Shown here one piece after another: positions 15,862-24,000 of a stretch of 64,000 nucleotides of DNA. Under the pieces are notes generated by a model. It worked only from the letters and a program-made list of their open reading frames with translations. It was not told where the DNA came from and ran no database searches. The stretch comes from Sphingomonas oryzagri (GTDB lineage Bacteria > Pseudomonadota > Alphaproteobacteria > Sphingomonadales > Sphingomonadaceae), in NCBI RefSeq assembly GCF_029906645.1, contig NZ_JARYGZ010000001.1, forward strand, positions 2,227,208-2,291,207. The letters run 5' to 3'. The first letter of the stretch is position 1. Each line of letters starts with the position of its first letter. Position numbers and translations under genes: made by a program.

Positions 15862-16367
15862 TGGAGACCCGGTTTGAGCCGGACGGCGACTGCCTCGTCG
15901 AGATACCCGTTCGTCTGTCCTTGGCCGAGGCCGAGCGCATCACCCGCATCGTCGACCGTGCCCGGCGAACGGGGATGGCATCGTCCGCCCCCGAGCCCGA
16001 CAGGGCCCCAGACACAGCATCGCTGGCGGCGTTTGCCCGCTTCCTCCTGACGCTGCGACGACGAAGGGATGCCGCCTTCCCGACCATTGAATTCGGCGAG
16101 CCGGCATGGGACATGCTGCTTGATCTGTACGTACAGCATGTCGAAGGAAGGAAGGTTTCGGTGTCCAGCCTCTGTGCCGCCGCATCTGTTCCGGCCACGA
16201 CGGCGTTGCGCTGGATCGAGGTGATGGTCCGCCACGGCCATTTCACGCGAAGTCCCGATCCGGATGACAGACGGCGTGTACATGTCGCGCTTTCGCCGGC
16301 GACGATCGACGGCATCGAAGTCTTCCTCGCCGACACGCGGCAGCGTGCAATGACGGACCTGCGATGA
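15861..16367 (+). CDS. winged-helix (MarR-like) DNA-binding protein (cassette B4)
   Basis: 168 residues. After an N-terminal ~65 residues, a winged helix runs through AWDMLLDLYVQHVEGRKVSV, CAAASVPATTALRWIEVMVR and the wing SPDPDDRRRVHVALSPATID. Its ATG shares one base with the RadC/JAB stop (TGATG). It is the counterpart of the protein at 11622-12038. Confidence 0.75.
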   Translation: METRFEPDGDCLVEIPVRLSLAEAERITRIVDRARRTGMASSAPEPDRAPDTASLAAFARFLLTLRRRRDAAFPTIEFGEPAWDMLLDLYVQHVEGRKVSVSSLCAAASVPATTALRWIEVMVRHGHFTRSPDPDDRRRVHVALSPATIDGIEVFLADTRQRAMTDLR

Positions 16368-16633
16368 GCGAGAGCCGTGATCTGCGCCTCCACATCGTGC
16401 CGCCAGGCTGCGGTGGAAGCTTCATCGCCCGGCGCGCCGGCGGCTACGTCCTGCTGGAGGCGATCACGGAAGAAGCGCTCGACTGGCTGAAAGCCCATGT
16501 CAGCGAAGAAGCGAGCTGGGATGGCGACCACCTCTTCATCGAGCCCAGATATTTCCCACCCTTATGCGATGCGATCATCGAGGAGGGCTTCCTGTTCGAG
16601 GTGGACACCGGGAAGACCGGCGAGATCCAATGA
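16364..16633 (+). CDS. hypothetical protein, 89 residues
   Basis: The start overlaps the previous stop (ATGA). The sequence is LRLHIVPPGCGGSFIARRAG, YVLLEAITEEALDWLKAHVS and IEPRYFPPLCDAIIEEGF, a small alpha/beta protein I do not recognise. It closes the second cassette's operon. Confidence 0.7.
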   Translation: MSESRDLRLHIVPPGCGGSFIARRAGGYVLLEAITEEALDWLKAHVSEEASWDGDHLFIEPRYFPPLCDAIIEEGFLFEVDTGKTGEIQ

Positions 16634-16797
16634 TCTCTCCGACTATCGTAGGGCCGAGAGGATATTTCCGAAACCAGCGACGGCACGACCAAGAAGCGGC
16701 TCTGAAATAGTCCGGGCGGCAACGCCTGCTTGTCCCGGCCCACATCGCCGATTGCCGGCGCCGAAATCGGAGGCCCGACCAGCCGCCCCGCGCCGCG

Positions 16798-16986
16798 TCA
16801 GCCGGCGGAGAGCCAGGCATCACTGCAGATCAGGATGAGCTCTCGCCTCGCCGCCGGCTGCGTCAGATGCGCTTCGACAACGGCCTTGTCCGCGAACGGC
16901 AGGCGACGAAGAATCTCCGACACGCTGCGATAATGACCGGATCTTGCCAGCTCGAATGCCCGATCGATCGCCGAAGTAGTTGTCAT
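16798..16986 (-). CDS. conserved small hypothetical protein, 62 residues
   Basis: Begins MTTTSAIDRAFELARSGHYR then SVSEILRRLPF. I recall many sphingomonad proteins of ~60 residues with this SAIDRAFELARSG..SVSEI opening; their role is unknown. On the minus strand GGGGGAAGCG lies just before ATG 16986. Confidence 0.65.
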   Translation of the reverse strand: MTTTSAIDRAFELARSGHYRSVSEILRRLPFADKAVVEAHLTQPAARRELILICSDAWLSAG

Positions 16987-17408
16987 CGCTTCCCCCTACC
17001 CCAAGCCGAGGGCTGCCGAACACGATCGCACAACCGCTTGCCGGAGGAACCGCAGCGAACCCGATGCCGGTCGTGCACGGCCAGAATGGCCTGCAGTGAA
17101 AGCCGTCAGCATGGCGCAGATGCGTTTCGTAGCGCAACCTTTTGCGCTTCCGATCATTCGACACCTCGGACCCGGGTCTCCCCCCTCGCCCGGTATCCCC
17201 CTGAACCTAGCCCCGTCGCGAGCATGCTCCGGCGGGGTTTCTTTTCCCGAGAGGGCCGAAAGCGAACGACGCGGGGATCGTGATCATCATCGAGCAGTCC
17301 CGCTCCCGATGCGCTGGTTATCCGGTCCCCCGGGTTGGCGCGCCGGTATGCAGGATAACGAGACCGCTCCCCCGTTAATAGGGCCCGATCGCACCGGGCG
17401 CTGGCGAC
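16987..17408. other. 422-base stretch with no gene, holding an orphan terminator
   Basis: No open frame has a convincing start or product. The segment ends about 170 bases before the stop of the minus-strand secreted protein. It contains a good plus-strand terminator (separate entry) with no plus-strand protein gene closer than 16633, so a small RNA may be encoded in about 17000-17210. Confidence 0.45.
17211..17245 (+). terminator. intrinsic terminator with no assigned gene
   Basis: CCCCGTCG (17211-17218) pairs with CGGCGGGG (17230-17237), allowing one G-U pair, around an 11-base loop, followed by TTTCTTTT. It is oriented for plus-strand transcription. Confidence 0.6.
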
Positions 17409-18071
17409 CTAATTCTTTACGACCGTGGCCACGGCAGGCGTCATCACGGCCGTCGGCGAGGCGGCCTTTCCAGCCGCGACACCTGCGGCATAGGCCTGTT
17501 GCGCGGTCATGGCCGGTGTGGCGGCAGTCTCCGCGACCGCCGGCGGCTGGATTGCCGCGTCGGCGAACTGGACCGGCACCTCTTCTCCGATAAACGCCGT
17601 CACATGGGTGCCAGGAGCGATCTTCGCGCTGGTGCCCGTTACGAAGAACCCGGCGACGGGGACGAAAGCCACCGAAGCGATCACGCCGGCCGTCCCGGTC
17701 TCGCCGCGGTCGTTGAAGCTGCCGTTCAGCCTGATCTGCCGGCCATTCGCCTCGAGATAAAGCACACGGGCGGTGATCCCGCCCGACTTGCCCCACATGC
17801 CCTTGTTGCGGACAGTCACGATCTCGCCAACGGCGCGGCTTCCGGCCGCAATCGCGACCTTGTCGCCCAGCAGGACAGGCTGCAGCACGTCCATCTCGAT
17901 CTGCTGGCCAACCTTCAGAGCCTTGTGCTCGGTGGAGAGTTCGTCCCGCGTCTCGAGCTGGATCGGCGTGCCCATGTGAATGACGTTCGAAACGGGACTT
18001 CCGACGACCATCGGCGACTGCGCCGCTGCGGGTGCTGCTGCGAGCAGCCCCACGATAGCGAGCCCACGCAT
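17409..18071 (-). CDS. exported hypothetical protein, 220 residues
   Basis: A signal peptide (MRGLAIVGLLAAAPAAAQS) is followed by a beta-rich region (TPIQLETRDELSTEHKALKV, IEMDVLQPVLLGDKVAIAAG, GEIVTVRNKGMWGKSGGIT) and a hydrophobic stretch VIASVAFVPVAGFFVTG. An Ala/Thr/Val-rich tail completes it. It is a periplasmic or outer-membrane-facing protein of a type frequent in sphingomonads, role unknown. Its ATG shares one base with the stop of the upstream YbjQ-like gene (TGATG), so the two are coupled. Confidence 0.75.
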   Translation of the reverse strand: MRGLAIVGLLAAAPAAAQSPMVVGSPVSNVIHMGTPIQLETRDELSTEHKALKVGQQIEMDVLQPVLLGDKVAIAAGSRAVGEIVTVRNKGMWGKSGGITARVLYLEANGRQIRLNGSFNDRGETGTAGVIASVAFVPVAGFFVTGTSAKIAPGTHVTAFIGEEVPVQFADAAIQPPAVAETAATPAMTAQQAYAAGVAAGKAASPTAVMTPAVATVVKN

Positions 18072-18466
18072 CAGTTCTGCCCCGCCGTAGCGCTGGTGTC
18101 ATTGAACCTGATGGCCGTGCCGGTCGCCGTTGTCTGGCCCCAACTCATCGCGGAGATGTGCGCCTTGCCGTAGCTTGCATGAATGACCGCGTCCGCATGC
18201 ATCTTCTGGCCGCGCTCCCAGAGTTCCCGATAGACTTTCTAGGGCGACGACGAGGCGCTGAACACGGTCGCCTTTCGGACCCCCGCCGTGATCTGTCCGG
18301 CGACCGTGTACGGCCGATCGGTGATGTCGCCGGCAATGACCGGAGGATTGGGCAGATCGGCGGACTTCATGTTGACCGAAGCATCGTAAGCGGGCCCGGT
18401 CTGGGCTGCAGCAGGTATGACAAGCAAAAGCGACGCGCCGAGGGCGCACGCAACCATCCTTTTCAT
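18071..18466 (-). pseudogene. exported YbjQ-like protein with in-frame TAG at codon 76
   Basis: ATG 18466 follows GAGGGG and encodes a signal peptide (MKRMVACALGASLLLVIPAA). The mature protein reads GDITDRPYTVAGQITAGVRK, then ATVFSASSSP, and then a TAG (18239-18241). In the same frame KVYRELWERGQKMHADAVIH, SYGKAHISAMSWGQTTATGT and AIRF continue to a TGA at 18071. The whole resembles the YbjQ/heavy-metal-binding fold. A single CAG-to-TAG change would explain the stop. Everything beyond it, including coupling to the next gene, is preserved, so the lesion is recent, is a sequencing error, or is read through. Confidence 0.75.
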
Positions 18467-18949
18467 ATGGAACCCCTCTTCAATGCCGGTTCCCTTCCGG
18501 CACGGACGCATCAATCGACCCAAAGGGATAAGTGTCAATGCGTTGCATGGTCGAACTCGAACCTGGCAATCATCCGTCGGCCGGGCTTCACTCCGCAAAT
18601 AGCCGATCAATCAGCAGCTTTCGAAGCCGAGGCGCTTTCCGGCCCCGACAAAATTCAGGCTGCATGCGCCCACTCGATGACTCTCAAAAGAGATTTGGGA
18701 CCGCTTGGAGGCTGACCTTCGTTTTTCTCGATCGTAAAGCGAGCGCGATCGACGCCCTTTGGGACAAATCGGCCTTCGGCGAAGTCTTCGCCGAACGGCA
18801 GGTTCAATCGAGAGCCGCCATTTGCGAGCGTCCCAAAAAGGATGCCATTTCGGGAACGCGTAGCGGCGCATAATCCGCGGCGATGCCACCGGCACCGATT
18901 TTGCCAGAATGCGCGAACCTCTCGCTATTGGAACAACCTGTCCAGAATG
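18467..18949. other. 483-base stretch without a supported gene
   Basis: Several short overlapping frames, none with a family-like product. It lies between a decayed exported-protein operon and a truncated NAD(P)-binding gene, in keeping with a rearranged zone. Confidence 0.45.
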
Positions 18950-19304
18950 CACGACTTCTGAGGCTTTCGCGGATCGCTATGTCGCCATCACCGGCATCGG
19001 TGCCGGGGACAGTCGCGGCCGTGGCGGGTTTCTGTTCGACCGACTAATGCTTCCTCTGCTGCTGCGTCAGGTTTAAGCCGATAAGGACCGGCAGGGGGCG
19101 CTCGTTCGGGACAGCGGGGTCGACTGGACGCTGGTGCGGCCCGTCATCCTCAACGACAAGCCCGGCCGCGGTGCGGTTCGCGCGCTGGACGACCTGTCGT
19201 CTTTCCATGGCGGCACGATCGCCCGCGACGACGTCGCCCGCTTTGCCGTGGATCAGGGCGAAGGCCCGACCTCGGTGCATCGCGCGCCGCTGTTCGCCTG
19301 GTAG
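18950..19304 (+). pseudogene. NAD(P)-binding (NmrA-like) protein remnant
   Basis: The frame reads ADRYVAITGIGAGDSRGRGG, FLFDRLMLPLLLRQV, then TAA at 19074-19076, then ADKDRQGALVRDSGVDWTLV, RPVILNDKPGRGAVRALDDL and HGGTIARDDVARFAVDQ, ending at 19304. The family normally has VYADKDRQE here, so TAT/TAC became TAA. The N-terminal ~100 residues, including the dinucleotide-binding loop, are absent. It is a 5'-truncated and nonsense-mutated gene next to an intact relative at 20327. Confidence 0.75.
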
Positions 19305-19330
19305 GCGCCGGTCGCCATTGTCAGGCCGCT

Positions 19331-20230
19331 TCACCGGCCGACATAGGCGGCAAGTTCGTCGGGTGATCCGGTGGGAAACGCCTGCTTGAGATGGTCGAGA
19401 AACGCCGCAACCCGCGCGCTGAGCAGTCGCCGGGTCGGGTAGAGCGTCCACAGCGCGATCTCCGGGGCATCGACCTCGCCCCACAACACGAGCGTGCCAT
19501 CGGCCAGATCGTGGCTCACGAGCGAGATCGGCAGGCAGCCCGCGCCGATGCCGGCACGAACGGCATCTCGGACCATGATCACCGAGGAGAGGCGGAGGAT
19601 CGGATCGACCGCGATCGTCGCGGCCGCTGGCGGACGGATTTTCCAGGCCGACCAATCCTCCGTCGACCGCACGACGGCCGGCGCTGCCTTGCCGGCGTCC
19701 GGTCGCGGGAGATCGGGGCTCGCCACGGCAACGAGTCGGTCATGCAGGAAGGCGCGCCCGACGAGGCTCTCGTCGGGTGCGGGATTGACCCGGATCACGA
19801 GGTCATATCCCTCTTCGATCATGTCGACAGCGCGATCGTCGGTCGTGACCTCCAGCCGGACCTGCGGATACGCCCGGGCGAAGCCGGCCGCGATCTTGCC
19901 CATGGCGGTTTGCGAGAAAAGAAGCGGTGCGCTGATCCGCAGCCGGCCACGGGGCGTCTCGCCGCCGGACGCGATCGCCGTTGCGGTCTCCTCAAGTTCG
20001 GCCAGCAACTGCCCGGTGCGTGCAAACAGTGCGCGGCCTTCCTCCGTCAGCTTTAGGTCGCGCGCCCCGCGCTCGAACAGGCGCAGGCCGAGCGCCGCTT
20101 CGAACTCCGCCACCCGGCGCGAGAGCGTGGCCTTCGGCCGGTTGGCGGCACGCGCCGCCTTACCGAACCCTCCGTGCCGGGCGACGAGATTGAAGTCGGC
20201 AAGCGCGAGCAGATCCATGTTGCGTTCCAT
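19331..20230 (-). CDS. LysR-family transcriptional regulator
   Basis: 299 residues. N-terminal winged helix (FNLVARHGGFGKAARAANRP, LSRRVAEFEAALGLRLFERG) and a periplasmic-binding-type effector domain (GRLRISAPLLFSQTAMGKIA, YDLVIRVNPAPDESLVGRAF). The AATLSRR-like helix with KATLSRR places it in the CrgA/LrhA-like group that often controls a divergent oxidoreductase. It is divergent from the NmrA-type gene at 20327. The start is ATG 20230 or 20218. Confidence 0.9.
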   Translation of the reverse strand: MERNMDLLALADFNLVARHGGFGKAARAANRPKATLSRRVAEFEAALGLRLFERGARDLKLTEEGRALFARTGQLLAELEETATAIASGGETPRGRLRISAPLLFSQTAMGKIAAGFARAYPQVRLEVTTDDRAVDMIEEGYDLVIRVNPAPDESLVGRAFLHDRLVAVASPDLPRPDAGKAAPAVVRSTEDWSAWKIRPPAAATIAVDPILRLSSVIMVRDAVRAGIGAGCLPISLVSHDLADGTLVLWGEVDAPEIALWTLYPTRRLLSARVAAFLDHLKQAFPTGSPDELAAYVGR

Positions 20231-20326
20231 CAGCGAGACGTAGTGTCCAGATGTAGCGCCTATTCGCGGCGATGTGGATCGATCATTTACGGATCACCGC
20301 AACGATCCAACAAAGGAGCCTACCCC
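20231..20326. promoter_or_regulatory. divergent promoter region, LysR / NmrA-type gene
   Basis: A 96-base gap between divergent starts. It contains GGATCG (20275-20283 area) and CGATCC (20303-20308) half-sites in inverted orientation, a reasonable LysR binding site. AAGGAGCC lies just before ATG 20327. Confidence 0.4.
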
Positions 20327-21190
20327 ATGACCATCCTCGTCACCGGCGCCACCGGCAATGTCGGCCGCAACGTCGTCGATCAACTCGTGCATCGCGGCGC
20401 CGACGTCCGCGCCCTCGTCCGCGACACCGCCAAGGCGAACCTGCCGGCGCAGGTCGAGGTCGTGCAGGGCGACCTGCTCGACGTCGACGCGCTGCGCGCC
20501 GCCTTCGCCGGCGTCTCCACCTTGTTCCTGCTCAATGCCGTCGTGCCGGACGAGTTCACCCAGGCGCTGCTGACGCTGGGCGTGGCGCGCGAGGCCGGGG
20601 TGAAGCGGGTGGTCTACCTCTCGGTCATCCACAGCGATGTCTACGTCAACGTGCCGCATTTCGCGGGCAAGTTCGGCGTCGAGCGGATGATCGAGGCGAT
20701 GGGCTTCGAGGCGACGGTGCTGCGCCCCGCCTATTTCATGGACAACGAGCACACGATCAAGGACGCGATCACCGGCTACGGAATCTATCCGATGCCGATC
20801 GGCGACAAGGGCCTCGCGATGATCGACGCGCGCGACATCGGCGAGATCGCCGCGATCGAGCTCGTCCGCCGCGACAGCGGCGAGGGCTCGCTGCCGTTCG
20901 AGCGGATGAATCTGGTCGGCCCCGACACGCTGACTGGCGCCGACGCCGCCGCGATCTGGAGCGACGTGCTCGGTCGCCCGATCGCCTATCACGGCGACGA
21001 CGTCGCGGCCTTCGAGCAGAACCTGCGCCAGTTCATGCCGAGCTGGATGGCCTTCGACATGCGGCTGATGGGCGAGCGCTTCGTCAGCGACGGCATGGTG
21101 CCCGATGCTGGCGACGTCGAGCGGCTGACCGCACTGCTCGGCCGCCCCTTACGCACCTATCGCGACTTCGTCGCCGCCATCGCCGGCTGA
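20327..21190 (+). CDS. NAD(P)-binding NmrA/HSCARG-like protein
   Basis: 287 residues. The N-terminal Rossmann motif is ILVTGATGNVGRNVVDQL. Further pieces are VQGDLLDVDALRAAFAGVST, GVKRVVYLSVIHSD, and VLRPAYFMDNEHTI, typical of atypical short-chain dehydrogenases that sense or use NADPH. AAGGAGCC five bases upstream supports ATG 20327. It is likely under control of the divergent LysR protein and co-transcribed with the AtaL-like gene. The substrate is unknown; a quinone or ketone is possible (inference). Confidence 0.9.
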   Translation: MTILVTGATGNVGRNVVDQLVHRGADVRALVRDTAKANLPAQVEVVQGDLLDVDALRAAFAGVSTLFLLNAVVPDEFTQALLTLGVAREAGVKRVVYLSVIHSDVYVNVPHFAGKFGVERMIEAMGFEATVLRPAYFMDNEHTIKDAITGYGIYPMPIGDKGLAMIDARDIGEIAAIELVRRDSGEGSLPFERMNLVGPDTLTGADAAAIWSDVLGRPIAYHGDDVAAFEQNLRQFMPSWMAFDMRLMGERFVSDGMVPDAGDVERLTALLGRPLRTYRDFVAAIAG

Positions 21191-21231
21191 ACCCGGCGAT
21201 CCGAACTGCAACGCCAATCAGGAGAAGACCG

Positions 21232-21705
21232 ATGATCTACTCGACCGCCACCGTGCCGGTGAACCCCGCCGGCGAGACGCCGCTGACCCGCGAACAGGCC
21301 TGGGCCGGGCTGGAGCGCAAGGCGCGCGACGCCCGCCTGTTCCTGCCGCCGAGCCTGTGCACCCGCTGCGACGTCACCGAGGAGAGCCCCACCCACTTCG
21401 TGCGCGAGGCGACGATCGCCGGCACAAATCTGCGCGAGATCATCGTGCTGGAGCAGGGCGCCAAGGTCACGTTCTTCCAGGCGACCGGGCCGCGCGAGGG
21501 CGCCATCGTCAACGAGCTGTTCGAGGACGAAGCCGGCGCGTTGCAGCTCCGCTTCTACTGCTACCTCGGCCTGCGCGGCAAAGCGCCGGGCGGACCCGAG
21601 GAGCAGGCCGAACAGTCACGGTTCGACAGCGACAACGGCTACAAGGCCGCGCTCCTCTCCACCCTCAAGCGCACCCGCGAATTGCTCACCGAGGGCGCGC
21701 TCTGA
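21232..21705 (+). CDS. AtaL-like (DUF1857, SRPBCC) protein
   Basis: 157 residues. IYSTATVPVNPAGETPLTRE, then QAWAGLERKARDARLFLPPS, TRCDVTEESPTHFVREATIA and LREIIVLEQGAKVTFFQATG match the AtaL-like/DUF1857 helix-grip fold of fungi and bacteria, which probably binds a small hydrophobic ligand. GGAGAAG lies before ATG 21232. It is 41 bases after the NmrA-type gene, so the pair likely works on the same compound. Confidence 0.8.
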   Translation: MIYSTATVPVNPAGETPLTREQAWAGLERKARDARLFLPPSLCTRCDVTEESPTHFVREATIAGTNLREIIVLEQGAKVTFFQATGPREGAIVNELFEDEAGALQLRFYCYLGLRGKAPGGPEEQAEQSRFDSDNGYKAALLSTLKRTRELLTEGAL

Positions 21706-21734
21706 ACGCGGCAACCAAGCCTCCCGCGCGGGCG

Positions 21735-21751
21735 GGTTGTCATGGACAACC
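21735..21751. promoter_or_regulatory. inverted repeat before the SDR remnant
   Basis: GGTTGTC and GACAACC flank a 3-base centre, giving a perfect 7-bp repeat. It may be an operator or a weak transcript end. Confidence 0.35.
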
Positions 21752-21796
21752 GTGACTGTCTGCCCGCAGCCACTCTGATCGCGAAGGAAGACGACC

Positions 21797-22085
21797 ATGC
21801 CCCAGACCGTTCTCATCACCGGTGCGTCGAGCGGCCTCGGCCGCGCCACGGCCAGGCTGTTCCATGCCCATGGCTGGAACGTCGTCGCCACCATGCGCTC
21901 GCCCGATCGCGAGACGGAGCTGACGCAGATGGAGCGCATGGTTGTGGCCGGGCTCGACGTGCAGGACGTGGCCACGATCGGCCGGGCCGTAGCCGAGTGT
22001 ATCGCCGCCTTCGGCCGGATCGACGTGCTGGTGAACAATGCAGGCTACGGTGCCTATGGTCCGCTGGAATCGACGCCGCCCTACG
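21797..22085 (+). pseudogene. short-chain dehydrogenase, 3'-truncated
   Basis: From ATG 21797 (GGAAGACG upstream) the first ~95 residues are a classical SDR: VLITGASSGLGRATARLFHA, GLDVQDVATIGRAVAECIAA and VLVNNAGYGAYGPLEST. After ~22085 the sequence no longer matches an SDR and lacks the catalytic Ser and YxxxK. The open frame merely continues to 22354 through the 3' end of the opposing histidine kinase gene. The gene was cut by a rearrangement. Confidence 0.75.
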
Positions 22086-22163
22086 CCGCCTTCTCGGAAG
22101 CAGGATACGCCCAATGGAAGTCCCGGATCTGGGCGCTGGAACCGGCGCGCACCCGGCCGAGGA

Positions 22164-23885
22164 TCAACTCTGGGCGTGCCCGAAGTCCGATCGCTGATGA
22201 GGTTCGGCGATTTCCCGATTGCGCCGGCGCAGCGCCGCCTGCACCCGCTCGACGAGCTCGCGCCGTCGATAGGGCTTGCCGAGCACGTCGAGCGCCTCCG
22301 GCTGAGGCCCGTCGATCGACATTTCGTCGTTGTAGCCGGTTGTCAGCAGGATAGGCACGTGCGGATCGCGCTCGCGGATTTCGTGGGCCAGCGCCAGACC
22401 GTTGCGTGGGCCAGGCATCACGACGTCGGAGAAGACGAGATCGATCCCTTCGGCACCGGCATGCTCGTCGAAGCGGGCAAGGGCTTCGTCCGCGTCGCCC
22501 GCCATGATCACCCTGTAGCCGACGTCGGTCAGGGTCTCGCGAGCCAGCGTCGCGATCGCCTCCTCGTCCTCCACCACCAGGATGCGAGGCGGCCTCTCGG
22601 CATCGACCTCCTCTGGGCGGAACGCCGTCGTGTCCGGGACGAGCGCCCGAGCCCGTTCCTCGTCCTCCTGGACCGGGAAGAAGAACCGGACGGAGGTGCC
22701 TCGGCCCTCGGCGCTCTCCAGCTTGAGCGCGCCCTTCGACTGCTGGGCGAAGCCCTGCGCGGTGGCGAGGCCTAGCCCCGTTCCCGCGCCCTTGGGCTTG
22801 GTCGTGAAGAAAGGCTCGGTGGCGCGGCTCAGCGTCGACTGGGACATGCCCCTGCCATCGTCGGAGACTTCCAGCAGGACATATTGCCCAGCGGACATCC
22901 CCTTGATCTCGCCGGCTTCGACCGTGGTGGTTCCCGTTGCGACCGTGATCGTCCCACCGGTGTCGATCGCGTCCCGGGCATTGGCGATGACGTTGATCAG
23001 CGCAGTTTCGAGGTGGATCGGGTCGATCTCGATCTCGGGAAGCCGGCGGCGGAGATTGAGCTGCAACTCGGCGCGGGTTCCCACGGTCGATTCGAGCATC
23101 TCGGCAATCGACGAGATCAGTCCGGAAAGCTCGGTCCTTCGCGGCTCGAGGCGGCTGCGTCGCGCGAAGGACAGCAGCTGACCGGTAAGCTTCGCGCCCC
23201 GCTGCGTCGCGGCCACGGCAGCGTCGTGATATCGCTTGAACGCTTTTTCGTCGTCCCGCTTCAGTGCCATCACCTCGAGACTGCCGCTCACGACCTGGAG
23301 CAGATTGTTGAAGTCGTGCGCGAGGCCCGCGGTGAGCTGGCCGATCGCCTCCATCTTCTGACCCTGCAGCGCGCTCGCCTCCGCCTCCTTGCGCTGGCTG
23401 ATGTCGAGCTGGCTCGCGAAGAAGTAGAGGATCTCGCCTTGGTCGTCGTAGACCGGACCGATGAACACACCGTTCCAGAAGGGCGATCCATCCCTCCGGT
23501 AGTTGAGGATCTCCGCGCTGACTGCGCGCCGCTGTGCGACGGCATCGCGAAGCTGGCCGACGGTCGCCCGGTCCGTCAGCGGCCCCTGGAGGAACCGGCA
23601 GTTGCGGCCGATGATCTCTTCGAGTTCGTAGCCGGTCAGATCGAGGAAGGCATTGTTGGCGAAGACGATCGGATTGTCCGTCTGTCGGGGATCGGTGAGG
23701 ATCATCGGCATCCGCGTCATCTCGATCGCGGCAAAGAAGATGCCGCCGCGTTCGTCGAGCGACGGATTCGTGATCCGGCTCTGCTTCCAGTGCCGCTCGC
23801 CGGGACGGCCGAGCAATCCCTCATGTGGTTGGTCCAGCGTGCCTTCGGCCGGAACGCCGTGCGCCTCTTCCTCATGGTCCGTCAA
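22164..23885 (-). CDS. LOV-domain hybrid histidine kinase
   Basis: 573 residues from TTG 23885, chosen because GGAGGAGC lies five bases upstream and the codon overlaps the previous stop (TTGA). Order: LOV/PAS domain ~45-165 with the flavin-cysteine motif GRNCRFLQG (Cys 96); HisKA-type helix with QLTAGLAHDFNNLLQ (His 190); HATPase with NVIANARDAI, DDGRGM and GTGLGLATAQG; receiver domain ~433-550 with VVED and phospho-acceptor SDVVMPG (Asp 487). LOV cysteine adducts sense blue light through FMN; the kinase then phosphorylates its own receiver. Cytoplasmic. A hybrid LOV kinase is typical of alphaproteobacterial general-stress or light signalling. Confidence 0.9.
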   Translation of the reverse strand: MTDHEEEAHGVPAEGTLDQPHEGLLGRPGERHWKQSRITNPSLDERGGIFFAAIEMTRMPMILTDPRQTDNPIVFANNAFLDLTGYELEEIIGRNCRFLQGPLTDRATVGQLRDAVAQRRAVSAEILNYRRDGSPFWNGVFIGPVYDDQGEILYFFASQLDISQRKEAEASALQGQKMEAIGQLTAGLAHDFNNLLQVVSGSLEVMALKRDDEKAFKRYHDAAVAATQRGAKLTGQLLSFARRSRLEPRRTELSGLISSIAEMLESTVGTRAELQLNLRRRLPEIEIDPIHLETALINVIANARDAIDTGGTITVATGTTTVEAGEIKGMSAGQYVLLEVSDDGRGMSQSTLSRATEPFFTTKPKGAGTGLGLATAQGFAQQSKGALKLESAEGRGTSVRFFFPVQEDEERARALVPDTTAFRPEEVDAERPPRILVVEDEEAIATLARETLTDVGYRVIMAGDADEALARFDEHAGAEGIDLVFSDVVMPGPRNGLALAHEIRERDPHVPILLTTGYNDEMSIDGPQPEALDVLGKPYRRRELVERVQAALRRRNREIAEPHQRSDFGHAQS

Positions 23886-24000
23886 AGCAGCTCCTCCGAT
23901 GCCGGCTCGCCAGGCAGAACGCGGGGAAGCCGGATCGGAGCCGTCAGCATAGCCCGCACGCCCGGCATGTTGTCGGTCTCGTCGAAGACGCCGTCGAGAC
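23882..24000 (-). pseudogene. 3' end of the gene upstream of the LOV kinase
   Basis: The minus-strand frame ending TGA 23884 reads SIKKRRRLDGVFDETDNMPG, then VRAMLTAPIRLPRVLPGEPA and SEELL. It has coding character and is coupled to the kinase start. Its 5' part is gone: beyond about 24000 the DNA belongs to the plus-strand E1-like gene. I do not recognise the protein. Confidence 0.5.

Noticed and set aside
22085-22354. C-terminal half of the SDR gene as a real extension
   Set aside because: The residues are antisense to the kinase 3' end, with no SDR catalytic motif, and are Arg/Ala-rich as expected for a shadow frame.
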